This document shows, in pieces, positions 1 to 12,348 of a stretch of DNA of 64,000 nt. The DNA lies in contig VDFB02344344.1 in the NCBI GenBank assembly GCA_007258455.2, positions 1 through 64,000 on the forward strand, read 5' to 3'. How positions within the stretch are numbered: the stretch's first letter is position 1; each line of letters starts with the position of its first letter. This DNA comes from Sequoia sempervirens (taxonomy: Eukaryota; Streptophyta; Pinopsida; Cupressales; Cupressaceae). The position numbers were made by a program, and so were the translations under genes. The notes beneath the pieces are model-generated. The model saw nothing but the letters and a program-made list of their open reading frames with translations, had not been told where the DNA came from and ran no database searches.

Positions 1-2429
1 TAGGCCTCAATTTTTTTAAAATTGGCTATCTTTTCCCCTATGTTTCCATTTCCCTAGTTACCTACCATTAATTATCAATATGATAAAATATCAAGTGGGT
101 TCCCCTATTGTTGTTACCTATGGTCAAATAAACCCTAAGTGTGTTTTTGTGTTTCTTGGGCCCTTGTCATTTTTCTAGGTTGTGGTATTGAAGATGGATT
201 TAGAACTTGCACAATTGTGCACTATGTGCTAGAGTTCTAGGTTCCCTCAAAACCTCGATCGTTACCCCTCTATGTAATATGTTTTTTTTTGTTCCTCAAC
301 CCCTAGGTTAGCAAATGGACTTGGGACCTAGGGACTATGTCCCTAGTCCTTGATCCTTGCTTCTCATCTTGTCCCTTGGAGGTTGAAGCTATGGAAGGAA
401 TTTGAACCTTAACACCTTCCTCGATGCAAGGTTCACTCTAGGTCGCACAACCTCCAATTTCTTGAGCTCCCCACTCCCCTTCTCTCCTCCCATTGAGCCT
501 CATGCTTGTGGGTGTGCCCCATAATTTAGCACCATGTCCCCCATGACAAGTTCTACCCATGCATCATCACTCCATCCCTTCTCTTAGTCCTTGGTCCCTA
601 TTCTAATTTTAATCTTGGTCCCAATTCCTTCTATGAATCTAGTCCCTTAAGCTTCCTCCTTCCCACTCCCCTTGGTCCCAAGTCCAATTGGAATCCCAAC
701 CCTTTTGGGTCCTTTTACCAACTCCTCTTAGTGTTAATTCCTCTTGCACATTTGGTCCATGACCCATTTCCTTTCTTGGCTCTTGTTCCCCTTTTCCTCC
801 TAATACTTATTTCACTTCAGATCTTAGGGGCCTATGTGAACCTCACATCCTCATCCTTATGTTCTAGTTTTAGTTCCCTCTTCCATCCTAGTCCTTGATC
901 CATCTTTTATTTTGGCCCTCAATGCTCTATTCCTCTTGCTTATCACACCTCTCTATTCTAGTCCCCCATCCTCTCCATGACTTGATACCTTGCCTTCTCT
1001 TCCTCCTCAATCCTCTAACACATGTCCCTCATGTTCCCCAAACTTAGACTCTTACAAAGAACTAATAGTTTCAAATTTCATTGCACTCCAAAACCTTCAA
1101 AACCCTATTTCATCTACCTCCACAACTCACACATCACTCCATTCACACTAGATTTGACCTTGCAACAACTAGTTCACCCTTCTCACCCAAAATACACCTA
1201 TTTAGACACAATGACATGTTTTCAAATGGAGATAAGATTAAAAGAAAAAAGGGTAGCCATGTTTCCATAAATATGGTCGCTAGGGTTCCAACCACCTAGA
1301 TGGACCTACAATTTATCTTCGTTACTCATTTTGAATGTTACATGGATCATGCCACAAAAATAGGTTTTATATCCTCCTAAATTTCCCATAACCAACTAGG
1401 TACCAAAGACTAAAAACTATGAATACGAGCTCATTTTAAATCTAAAGGGTTGGTCATTGAGCCAATTTTTTGGTTGGGAAAGTCTATAGTTGATTCTAGG
1501 GTTTCAAATGCTACATGTCTAAGATGAAAACAAAGAAATGCATATAGTGAAGAGTAGGAAGGGTCTATAACTGCACATTACCATGTAGTGGTATCTCTCA
1601 ATGGTAGGTTGTGGTAAATCAAGGGAATGTATAGTTGTAGCAATCTATTTTCTCTCACCATATTTATTAGTGTAATTGTAATCTAGGTTGGATGAAGAGT
1701 GATGGATTCCAATACATTACAAATTCTTTGTAATGGTATTCCCTCTTTTGCATATGGGTTATTGTAGTTTTGAGATGGATTATTAAGTATGTCCATAAGA
1801 TAAAATGCAATATTTAATTTGCATGTAAATGAAATCTAGTTTTGTTAATCCTTCACCTAATGGCATCTCTTTCCTCTTTGTTGTTTATGAATTTGTTGCC
1901 CAATGGAGTAGGCACTAATTCAAATTGGTGAGGTGTCAATCATTTCATCATTTAAATCACCCTCATCCCTAATATAAGTAGATTAGAGAATGTACGTTGT
2001 TCATGATTCAATGTTACAAACCAAGGAACTATCTTAAGCAAACCCCAAATTGTTAAATCACTAGAGAATCATGTCTAGTATGTTTGCACCTTGTCACTAT
2101 GTAATAAATATCAAATGAAATCATCTTAAAGGGTTTGCAATATTATTGCCATCCATAGGTGTATGTGCAAGGTGTTATTAGCTATATAAGAGGTTATATG
2201 TGACTAGTTTGTCTTTGACCTTGTGACAATAATGGGGGTCAAGCGTACATTGGGTGTAGCTACTAATTGTTGTTGTCACAGTACATTTTATTTGATGTAC
2301 AAACCTATTATGGACACATCTTGGAATATTCCTCTTGATTTAAGTTGAGCCCAAAGTGTAGGAGACAAATCCACTCCCATCATTACCCCTTAATAGTCTA
2401 CACTCTATTGATGAATCCCCCTTTTACCC
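1..2429. other. Non-coding stretch, pyrimidine-rich in its first kilobase
   Basis: No gene, RNA or complete mobile element is recognised here. Positions of about 360-1020 are strongly C/T-rich, with many degenerate copies of phrases such as tccctagtcc and cttggtccc. This resembles the pyrimidine-rich interior of the LTR element at 38-43 kb, but I see no alignable homology. From 1300 onward the sequence is ordinary AT-rich DNA. Short open frames at 1022-1299 have no recognisable motif and are probably chance. Confidence 0.5.
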
Positions 2430-4380
2430 TATTGATGACACATCTCTAGCTCTAAAGGTCAAAAATGTTTTAGGATTGTGGACCTAGCTTTTTGGGAAGT
2501 AACACTCCCGAGTAAATACCTTGTTGATCCATTCTTCTTTGGGGCTATTAATTATCATATTTGAGGTCAAGTGATATCCTCTACATTGTCAAGATTAGTA
2601 TCTTGGAAGGGAAAAATAATTACTTTCATAGGCAGATTATTGTTGGTAAACCAATGTTGTTGGTTGTTTCTAATTGCAGGATGCTAGTACTATAGTCTTC
2701 TACTATTATGATTAGATCTCTAGAAAAAAATATGAGGTCTTTTCTTTGAAATAGATTTGGTGGAAAAAATTAAACTTCCTCTTATTACCTTGGAAACTGC
2801 TTGTAAGTTAAAAATTGATCAAGGTTTGGGTTTATATATAGCCTTCTTGGCTAGAACTTGGCTCTTGGCACTAAATTAGTATAGGAAATGTTTAATTGAT
2901 CACAATTGAAGTGGTGTAAAATTCTTCATTGTAAATATTTTGATTCTAAGGATACTAGCAAGATTCTCATAATTGCCAATCCTCTAATTGATTCTCACAT
3001 TTATAATTTTATTATATATTATTATAAGGTGATAACAAATCATCTTTCTTGAGAGATAAGAAATGGTGAGAAGGCTCTATTATGACATGATTCTTGGAAT
3101 GGTTATCTAAACTTGAATGTTAAAATAGATTTGTTAGATGCTATTTTTTTTTAATGGAGGCTTGGGGTGATAAGGTTAAGGATTATTTAGTCATCATTGA
3201 AGATAAGGGTTTTAAAAAGGTGCATTATCAAAGATTCTTTGGATATTTCATTCCTTCTATTTTATATGAAAAATTTGAGAGAAGAATTGGCTTCAAGAAA
3301 TATTTTCTTTACTAGTTGTAGTAATGAATTGAGATGGACAAGTTTGAAAAGTGGCTCTTATTTGGTGGATGGTGGGTACTTGTCCCTAAATGTTTAGTTG
3401 CCATTTAAAGAATGACCTTCTACTCTATGTTGGAACAAAGTATCTTCTGAAAGTGAGTAATTTTGATTGGTTGGCACTCCGTAATTTTTTTTATGGGGAT
3501 TGTTGCCTCATTTTGGTTTGTTTGTCAATTTCTATTACATATTTTGTAGGGAATCCAATGAAAGTGTTGATCATTTATTGCTACTATGTCCTTTTTCTAG
3601 AATGTGTTTGGAGTGGCTCTATGACAATCTAAATGATATTCTACCTTTCCTTGCTCCTTGCTCCAACTCTTTCAATGTTGGTTGGTAATATATCAGAATT
3701 ATCATATGGTTACTATCTCCTTCAATAGCTATATGGCATATATGACATGAGGAAAATAACAATTTATTTTTGTAATAAACAATCTTTGATACAACATGCT
3801 ATTCTAAAATTGGATGTTGTTATAGTAGAAACTATAATGATGTGTGCTTCAATGGAGTACAAAAGAATTCTTCCTTTACCTTTTAGGATAATGAAATTCT
3901 TAAAAAATAGAAACTTTCGAAACTCCTCTATTCAAGAGACGGTGAAGAAAAACTACATGTGTATTGATCTTTTTGATAAAGTGAACTCTTTTGTATCTTG
4001 GATTCATGAAGTTAAATTTTGATGAAACCTCTTATGGAAACCTAGAAGTCTTTGGTGCTAGGAGTGTTATAAGAGACTAGGTTGGAAATAATGTCACAAT
4101 TGCTTCATTTAAATTATAAATTGGGACTAATAATGAAGCAAAGGCTTGGGCCTTTGTGATAGGTCTTAGTTTTAGCAAACAATTGGAGATTTCTAAGATC
4201 AACTTGGAGGGTGAATCATTGATCTTGATTATTTGGAATAAAAAATTGAGCAACATCCCTTTTAAAGGGTGGGACACTCTAAAACTTTTTCATAGAATTT
4301 TAATATAATCATTATTAGGAGGCTAACATTGTAGTAGATAGATAGGCTAATCTTCCTATTGATTGTACTTAATCTTTCAA
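2430..4380 (+). pseudogene. Decayed plant LINE (non-LTR retrotransposon) ORF2, C-terminal half
   Basis: Translated across frames, the segment keeps the order typical of plant LINE ORF2 proteins. About 2590-2660 gives a reverse-transcriptase thumb-like stretch (SWKGK...TFIGR...LLLV). About 2800-2850 gives CKLKIDQGLGLY, matching the CKPK-GGLG motif that precedes the C-terminal region. About 3040-3110 resembles the usual GNGEKALFWHDSW block. About 3540-3620 is the zinc-binding zf-RVT motif (CRESNESVDHLLLLCPFS). About 4013-4320 is a plant-type RNase H domain starting KLNFDETSYGN and including TNNEAKAWAF and EGESLILI. Many stops and frameshifts make it inactive. The endonuclease and RT catalytic core upstream are not recognisable, so the copy is 5' truncated or too decayed. 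The family call is secure from motif order; clade assignment is not attempted. Confidence 0.85.
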
Positions 4381-5130
4381 AATAGATTCAAATCTCAAGT
4401 CTTGGGAGACTCTTTACTAAAGAGTAGTGCTAATAATGAAACTGTTAAATGCTAATGATTGGACGAAGTTCTTTTTTTTTTTCTTTCTAAATAATGCTTT
4501 TGTTATTTTAGTAGTATCCATGCTGACTCATCGCCAACTCACTAAGGATTAGATCATGTCCAATGAATTTCAAAAGGGCTCATTTACAATGATTGAGATT
4601 TGGTTGCAAAGTAGACCATTATCAAGTGGCTTTCACTACCTCTCCTTCTATAGTTAAATTGATCCCCCTCTTGAGCTACTATGAATAGTTTCATTTTTAC
4701 TAACTATTTTGTGATGTAGGTTGTGGTGTCAGCTATACAAAGGGCTACTTAGTATGTTCCTCAAATGACCACATGAGATTTTGTGGGATTTATCCTTAAC
4801 TTTTAAATATAGCATTCATTCTACACCAGTTTTTGCATTAATATGGCATTCATTCTACACCAGTTTTTGCATTAATAAAATTGGAATTTTATGCATGTAA
4901 GGGATATTAGAGATCATGTTTTTTACCATCCTACTTGTGGCTAGGCTATCATTTCTTGATTATAGATGCATCTTAAATAGAATAAATTTTCTATTTAAGT
5001 GATGTTAATGTCATCTTTCTCTATCTTCGCCTTATTCTCCTATTTTGAGCCCCATTCTCTAATATTAGCATGTGTTAGAATCTTCATCATAGAGTCTTCT
5101 TGCCTCCTTTCAAGTGGGAAGTTCAACATC
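4381..5130. other. LINE 3' remnant and unassigned AT-rich DNA
   Basis: This probably includes the 3' untranslated end of the LINE, since the RNase H reading stops near 4375. No poly(A) tail or target-site duplication marks a clean end. It also contains the short tandem duplication listed separately. No gene is seen. Confidence 0.4.
4810..4877. repeat. 34-bp tandem duplication
   Basis: A 32-bp block beginning gcattcattctacaccag occurs at 4812-4843 and again, without mismatch, at 4846-4877. The repeat period is 34 bp. The identity suggests a recent slippage or repair event in otherwise old sequence. Confidence 0.95.
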
Positions 5131-5138
5131 TAGAGAGA

Positions 5139-5212
5139 CATGAGTCAATTAAATTTAGGAAAGTCCTTAAAACTACATGAGTCAATTAAATTTAGGAAAG
5201 TCCTTAAAACTA
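5139..5212. repeat. Exact 37-bp tandem duplication
   Basis: The block starting catgagtcaattaaattt is present at 5139-5175 and again, identical and directly adjacent, at 5176-5212. It lies at the start of a coding-like open stretch and shifts its frame by one base. Confidence 0.97.
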
Positions 5213-5516
5213 GGTCTCCTCTAGTAGCAGATGCAATTCACAAGGTTGTTGGTCAAGAGATGTTAATGGAGTTTCCACAACGAAACCTATTCAACGATGT
5301 GGCCTCCAATTTTTTGTCCATTGTGAAGGAATTTCTCTAGAACATTGACATGGTGAACTTCTTCACACAAACCTTCATTCAAGATGCCCTTATATCTGAA
5401 GAGAAGTTGGATATTGCATCAGATGAATATGACTGTGAATTTGGTTCTTGGAACATGGATGGTGTCTTCCCTCTTAAGATGTTGGTAATTCAGAGGCGGC
5501 CAACTATCTGCTCTTA
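5140..5516 (+). pseudogene. Unrecognised coding-like remnant
   Basis: One frame stays open for about 125 codons apart from a single TAG at 5338-5340. It reads on through acidic, ordinary-looking protein sequence (for example DEYDCEFGSWNMDGVFPLK near 5425-5480) to a TAA at 5514. Codon composition looks more like a gene than the flanks do. I do not recognise the family. Its start is obscured by the 37-bp tandem duplication. It could be a fragment of a host gene or a domesticated or decayed transposon ORF; chance cannot be excluded. Confidence 0.25.
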
Positions 5517-5947
5517 AAGTATAGGACGGGGCTTGTTAATGGTTCTCTTGATGATTTCAGTTTGGCTATGGTATCCCATAAGGACATCTGCGGTTTAATT
5601 CTGGTAAAGGGGCACTGAGTAATGCACACAGTCATTCACCTTTTAAAAAGTACAGTGAATAAAAGGCGTTCAAGGGATGTTTTCTATGATTATAGGGAGG
5701 TGATCACTGTCGATAGTAATAATGACTTTTGCTTTGTAATGTTTTTTGATGGCCTCTTTGGAATTGGTAGTGTTTTGATTCCTGTTCTTGGTTATAATAT
5801 CAATGGTGATATTTCCTTGTTTGTGCTATAATTAAGTTTTTGGGGGCAGTCTTCATGTTCATCAGTGGTTGGCAGTTTTTTCTTATAAGATTTTATTTCC
5901 AATTTGGATGTTAGTTGCCAGGCTTTAGAGGTCATTTACAGGGCTGG
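5517..5947. other. No recognised feature
   Basis: A 69-codon open frame at 5622-5831 (+) may be a frame-shifted continuation of the coding-like remnant upstream, but it carries no motif I know. Nothing else is seen. Confidence 0.3.
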
Positions 5948-6415
5948 CTTAACCAGCACACTCTAGCGTTGACCGCTTAGGTGGCTGGTGTGGGCCCTCT
6001 AAAACTTTCGTTTCCTCTTTACAGTCTGAGTTGACCTAATGGTGGAGAACTTGTACTCTTGAAAGAGAGGTCACAAGTTCAAATCCTGCAGGGGGTAAGG
6101 TATGTACACCTCATATTGTGGAGCACGAGTTAGGTGCCTCCCTCAGATTTGGGAGTATGAGGAGTCCCATATATACTATAAGCTGTCTGTAGACCCAAAA
6201 ACAGATCGCCCAGTATTCGTGGACTATAAAAGAATATTTATTTATTTTTTATTTATTCTTCTATTTTCTGTTGCGCTCCGTTGTCTCTCCGCTGACTCTT
6301 CACGTGACATTCACTGCTACAGTTAAGTTTGAATTCAATTTTGAACCTCTCCCGCCCATTCCATTAAAAAGCAGCCCGCGCATTTCCACTTCAATATAAT
6401 GTTTGCTCGTATCCT
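5948..6415 (+). repeat. Left arm of a large inverted repeat (interrupted by a SINE)
   Basis: Starting at cttaaccagcacactcta, this matches the reverse complement of 12115-12348. The match covers the first 72 bp (5948-6019) and then, after a 232-bp SINE insertion, about 6252-6415. Many differences between the arms are CG in this copy against TG or CA in the other, as expected from methylation-linked decay. The arm carries tgggccc, a motif common in plant promoters. The orientation makes the pair look like terminal inverted repeats of a 6.4-kb element. Confidence 0.8.
6020..6251 (+). mobile_element. tRNA-derived SINE inserted in the inverted-repeat arm
   Basis: This segment is absent from the other copy of the arm, where the flanks are directly joined, so it is a clean insertion. 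It contains a tRNA-like head with an A-box-like stretch near 6031-6046 (ttgacctaatggtgg) and a good RNA polymerase III B box, agttcaaatcc, at 6076-6086. The 3' end is a T/A-rich simple tail (atttatttattttttattt). The flanks tttcctctt (6011-6019) and tttattctt (6252-6260) look like a 9-bp target duplication with two mismatches. It differs from the SINE family at 18.4-19.2 kb. Confidence 0.75.
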
Positions 6416-6539
6416 ATCGTTTTGCAATGCATATGGAGCGGGGCTAACAGATCTGAACTCGACATACAGATAATGTTGTTGGCATTCGCTTGCCCTCACA
6501 AATGCTTTGGTGCTGCATGGATCAGATCATGGTTAAGCT
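6416..6539. other. Junction between repeat arm and kinase fragment
   Basis: This is unique sequence joining the inner edge of the arm to the kinase pseudogene. No exon or motif is recognised; homology to the right arm ends at about 6415. Confidence 0.4.
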
Positions 6540-6977
6540 AGCCCCTTTGTCATAGCCAAATTGGCTAGAGCAGAATAGACATTCATATTTACAACAGCCC
6601 GTGGAACCATAGGCTATATGGCACCTGTGTGGCAGACGGGCATGGAAATTACTGTTAAAGTAGATGTGTATAGTTTTGGAGTTATGTTATTGGAAATCAT
6701 TTGTTGCAGGAAAATGGCCAAGGTAGGCATTCTAGAAAATGAGAACATCTTGTCTGACTGGGCGTACGATTGCTTGAGAGATGGAGGGCTTGTAAATTTG
6801 GTGGAGCAGCAGCACACAAGTGGTATGAATCCAGGACAGTTGGAACGAATGGTGTTAGTGGCGTTGTGGTGCATTCAAGATGATCCATCTCTGAGGTGGT
6901 CCATGAAAAGAGTCGTTCAGATGTTGGAAGGAACCCTTGACATTCCTGTGCCACCACGTCTGGGGCTTTCTTCATAG
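6540..6977 (+). pseudogene. Receptor-like serine/threonine kinase fragment (lectin/S-domain RLK type), C-terminal third
   Basis: The frame reads AKLARAE*TFIFTTARGT, then GYMAPVW, then VKVDVYSFGVMLLEIICCRK, and on through MVLVALWCIQDDPSLRWSMK to a natural-looking end at 6977. These are kinase subdomains VIII to XI of plant G-type lectin or S-domain receptor kinases, which normally phosphorylate substrates at the plasma membrane. The APE motif has become APV and there is an in-frame TAG near 6575. The lectin, transmembrane and N-lobe parts, including the catalytic loop, are missing. It lies about 125 bp inside the left arm of the inverted repeat and reads inward. It is a non-functional fragment, possibly captured by a transposon. 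Confidence 0.85.
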
Positions 6978-9900
6978 ATTTCCCTCTCATCTGCCATTGA
7001 ATTTTGATACAGTCTACAAAATTTTCCAATCTGACTCAAATAATTGAGTACATGGAGAAGTAAATGATTCGGTTGTGTCTTAGTTTTTACTTAATGGAAG
7101 TGTGAATGGGAGAATTTAATAAGTTTAAGTGGCTGTTTGCTATTACTTTATAAAACCAAATCTATACTAAAAAGATCATGTGTTTATCTATAGTTAACTT
7201 CTCTTTTAGGTTTTCTATTATATGTTGTAACTCTCTAGAGAAAGGCAGAAGATAGCTATATATTTTTCCAGTTAATAGAATATTACTGTTAATTGCTTTT
7301 ATTTCTACACCCGATCTCTTTGGTTATCTCGTTGCCTTAGCCATTTTAGCCAAGGCCTTAAAAAATATTTAAAAATAGAGAAAATTTAGATTTAGATCTA
7401 AAAGAAATCTGAGTGTATCTTTAGTAATCATGTGTGAATGAAACATAATAATTTGATTTAGTAATATATATATTTTTAAATTAATATTTAGTTTTAGTAT
7501 TTTAATAGAAAAAACTGATAATTGTAGTGTAGAATCATTCAATTAGATATTAATTATTCATAAGTCTTAGAATAATCAAAACATTACAAGAGTTTGCTTT
7601 CTCATCACTAAAACATAATTATATTTTTCACTTACCAACAATCAAATATTAATTATTCTGACCAAGGAAAATATTTCCTCTATCATAAACTCAATAAGAT
7701 GAGAGACACTATGGGAAGTCATATGATAGGTGAAATAATTAAAAATTAAAAATTTTATAGTTAATTTTATAAGTGTGGTTGTGTGGTAATACTTATTACA
7801 AAATAATTTATAGTTCTTAATTGCTTATAAAGTAGAAATGTGCATTTGATTCTTATGCTATTACAATTTTTACAAATGAAGATTTAAGTTCTTGAGTATT
7901 TTGATAGCCATTTATTGATAAGTTAATCCTAGTCCAAGGAAGCGCAAGGGCTTACTCTACATGTGAAGAAAGAATATTGTGGTATTTCTTGCTTTAGATT
8001 TTTTTGTATTCCTTAATATATATTATGTAGCATGTTATTTATTTATTACAATGAGTTTTTCATTCTATTTTATGCCATTTCCATTCCCATTGATTAAATT
8101 TAATTCTTGTTTTTAAGATTATTTGCCATATTGTATTTTTTCTTTGATGTCAATATTTAAATAAGTTTATTTTCACTTTCAATAGTTAGATTAGGACACA
8201 ATTTTAATCTATATTTTTTCAAAATATAGATTGAATTAAATAACCATTAGTCTAAATGTGTTTTCCCCAGTTGCAAACAACTATAAAAATAAACCTAGTT
8301 TGATAATGATGCCATTACTCATATCTAAAGTCGAGGCATAATAATGAACCTCATCACTTTTTGGTATTTTTGTTTAGGATATCTTGAGGTATTATTAGGA
8401 CATTCTTGAAATTGATTGTTGAGACATAACCCTTAGTAATTCATTAGAGGTTGAACATCCTTGCTCTATTCAAGAAAAAAGTTTATCTATTATGACAATA
8501 ATATTATTTTTGAGTTAATTGGAGTAAGAGGATCATAAAAAGGACTCTAATATGACACATAAATTGAAAATGAGTGTTAATTAACTAACTTCTTTAAGAT
8601 TAGTATAAAATTTTAAAAAATGAATGCATGGTTGGACTAAGAGACTCAAGAGGTAGATTCACTTTATAAATCCTTCCATGGCATACCATAGAAAATGACT
8701 TTGAACTAGAATAAGTCATATAGGGACACCATTTTCTTACAACACCTCAATATTTGAAATTAAGGGAATCTTTATATTGGGGAAATATGGATGACAAAGA
8801 TGATATAAATGATAGGGAGAATCATAGATAAATTTTCCATACCCCATATAACTAAACCTAGATGAAGAATGTATCCCCATCCCTATTTCCTACTTTTAGG
8901 GATATAAAAATTCAAGATCTAGACCAATCCCCATTTTATTTTAGGGTGATGTGTCAAACCTACAATTATAGAATTGATAACCAATTTTTTTTTATTTCAT
9001 TCCACACTAGAAGATCAATTATGTGATGGTTTATGGTTTTACAACCAAACTCTATCCACACATGGAGAGAAATAAAAAAACAAATTCTTAGACAAGTACA
9101 AAGACTATTGCAGGGTGAGATATTACAAAGAGGAACTCTTTAGGATAATTATCTTGATTGATTCCTCTTTGTTTACCATCATTATGGAAATGTATGAGAC
9201 ACATAACTAACTAAACCATATTTATCTAAGGTGTATAGGATGAGTCCTAATAAGCTTTAGATCTTACGGGAGAAGGCAGATGGTCACACTTGGAATCATA
9301 AATTTATCTAATATATATAAAAATTGTTTGTGCTTTAGGGCCAAAATTAGGAAATCCAAGACTATAAAAGGACACAATAAGACAAGACAATTAATAGATG
9401 ATTTCATAAATTTGAAAATAAGAATATTGGTACATTGAACACCACAATAGATGAAATTCAAGAAAAGGCTAGAACAAATGAACTTCTTTCCATCTAGTAG
9501 TCTAGATGCACAAGTAAGCATGCACAAAGTGATTTCCCCCTTGATAAAATATAAATTTGTAATATTTTTGACAAAATGATGTTACTAATTGATGTGAGCT
9601 GATACCTAAAATCAAGAATCACATGAACAAGGGTTCCCAACTAGAGGAATAAATCAACTAAATATGCTAGAAATAGGGGAATAACTTCTCTTTGAATTAA
9701 TATACAAATTAATTTTTCCTACATGCCACCAAGAATTTATCTATCAATTAGTGGGTAGTTCTATGGCTAGCCCCATAGCCTACACAATAGTGGGGACCAT
9801 ATTCATGGTTTCCTTAAGATTGGATTAACCAATGTTAGTATTGACACATGCCTAAACAATGGATTCCCTAGTGGACATAAAACCAACCATTCCAAGGATA

Positions 9901-12114
9901 GAATTTTTTTTAGACTAGAAATAAGATTTACATCCTAGTCCCTCTAACATACAACAATTTCCTCAATATAAGTAGGTAAATCAATAATAAGTACCTACCT
10001 AACTTGTGACTATTCTTAAAAAAATATACAAACTACATCTTTCTATAACACAAACTAGGAGAACATAGCTAGATTAAATACCATATACCATTAAAAATAT
10101 TTAGCTTCACTTAGGAAAAAACCCTCCTTGCATACCATTATTTAAATCTCTAATGAGGAGATATAGCCTTCTCTTAAAAAATACAAAAATAAAATAAATT
10201 TATTTTACATAATAGTCCAAATGTATCTCTATTTGCACAATTTCCTAATTGATTAAAATAAAATTTTGTATATATAACCTTTGCATGCGTATAAATCTAA
10301 TATATTACAAGAGATCAAATAATTAAAAATTTAAATCCCATTGTTAGAGGCTATATGAGATGTTCTAGAGAATAATAACAACATTAAACAATTTTGTAGG
10401 TCAAAACTTTTGAGAAAAGAAGAAATATCTTAAAATAGTTCAAGTAGATGGTAAGCTAGCTAACCTCCTAGATGGTAAATGTCTCCACCTAAAATATGTT
10501 GACCTAGGGAGCCTTGTAATCATAACTTCAATTGGTAGCACAAAACATCTTTATGGATTTGGGTGTTGCCATCAATATCATGATAGCTAACATTTTGAGA
10601 GTATTATCCTTAACTAACTTATGTAGCCAACTTCCACCATTTTAAAAATGGATAAACATTTGATAGCTAAGATAAAGGGTATCATTAAAGATGTCCTAAT
10701 TAATATAGAATTCTAGAAATATTTTATTAATTTCATGGTAATCATGAACCTAAAAGAATGGATACCCATTGGTCCTAAGAAGACTCTATCTAGCTACATT
10801 AGTTTCCTTCATTGACTATAAATCAAGAAAAATGACCATATTTAATGGAATCAATGATATTTCATTTGTATGCCCACGTGTAAGATCTTCCTTAGAATTT
10901 GATAACCATTTATGGGTAGATGTACCAAACACAAATTATAAAATAAAGAGAATTTCCTACTTAATGGTCATCAAAATAAAATAAAATGTAGAAGAGTTGG
11001 AAGATGATTTTGACAATTACGAGGAAGAATATAACAACCAAATAATCAACTAACGAAGCCTTGTTTAATTTGTTCAAACTAACTAGTAAAACTTTATCCA
11101 AGAATTTCATTGTCCCTTAGAGCATATTATTCTTGTTGTTGAAATATTTTATAAAGAGATTACCACTTTTCACATGTCATATCCTCACCATTTCCAATTA
11201 AGCATGCTACTAAGGTAATATAAAAAACTATCCTTAATACCTCACTAAATAAATCATGATTGAATTAGGTGAACCACTAAACATTAATATTTCCTTACTA
11301 GATAAGTGGGAATAAAAACTACACTATATGTTGTAAGCACTCTCAAAATAATTTATTTGGGAACACACTGTTATGATGAAAATCTGACTTGACATATGCA
11401 CCCATCATATATATAGAAAATTTGATACTTGTGAGACAACCCCAATGAATTTTGAACCTAACACTTTAAATATATTCAAAATTCATATTGGAAACATTTT
11501 AGAAGTAGGATTCATATACCAATCATAGATAGCCAATTGGTTTCTCCACTAGTGATTATTTTAAAGAAAAATATTAAGTAGAAGTATATGTAAGCTAAAA
11601 AGAGCTAAACAAATCCACTTCAAGAGATTAATTCCCCTTAGCCTCCATCAATAAGGTTTTGGAAAATATCACAAGGAAGAAAGACTTTTCCTTCCCAAAT
11701 GGATTTAGCGAGTATATGTAATGAAATAAATTTTATAAAAGAAGAATTTAATAGGAAATATGCTCCACATACTTGATGATATTAAATTTGCATTCACCTC
11801 AAATTGGGGGCTAAATCTAATGGTGAAATTTGTATACTCCTACCAATTCCCATATAGTTCTAGGGTATTTTGATGGAATGTCTTAATTTAGTGACAAGTT
11901 TGGCTTATGATTCTATGCTTATCCCAATCTATTTTATATTCATTTATAACCATTTCAATGTATTCAACCTTATCCCGTCATTATTTACGCATTCTCATAT
12001 ATTCACTATTTACACATTTTTATTAGCTTACATTCAAAATCATGTCCGCGCCATTCATTTATTGCCTCAAAACTTATACATTTTTGTTTTAGTGGCTTAA
12101 GGTTGATCAAAAAC
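6978..12114. other. 5.1 kb AT-rich interval between the inverted arms
   Basis: No convincing gene, transposase, RNA or LTR structure was found. The open frames present (for example 9264-9527 on the minus strand and 11870-12100 on the plus strand) are short, hydrophobic or Asn/Ile-rich, and typical of chance in AT-rich DNA. If the arms are true terminal repeats, this is the interior of a non-autonomous element, but no transposase remnant supports that. Confidence 0.4.
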
Positions 12115-12348
12115 TTTTAATGGACACGAGAAAACATTATATTGGAGTGAAAATGCATGGGCTACTTTTAAATGGAATGGGTGGGAGAGATTCAAAATTG
12201 AATTCAAACTTAATTGTAGCAGTGAATGTCACGTGAAGATTCAGAGGAGAGACAATAGAGCACAACAAAAAATAGAAGAGGAAACATAAGTTCTAGAGGG
12301 CCCACACCAGCCACCTAAGTGGTCAATGCTTAGAGTGTGTTGGTCAAG
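12115..12348 (-). repeat. Right arm of the large inverted repeat
   Basis: The reverse complement matches 5948-6019 plus about 6252-6415, showing the pre-insertion state of the SINE site. The outer end is cttgaccaacacactcta (reverse complement of 12331-12348). Homology to the left arm fades inward of about 12115. No clear target-site duplication is visible outside the two arms: acagggctgg lies on the left and acaaaaagat on the right. Confidence 0.8.

Noticed and set aside
6070..6090. tRNA gene suggested by a B box
   Set aside because: No cloverleaf can be completed; the box belongs to a SINE head with a simple-sequence tail.
6614..7029. Two minus-strand frames opposite the kinase fragment
   Set aside because: They are antisense shadows of the kinase reading frame with no motifs of their own.
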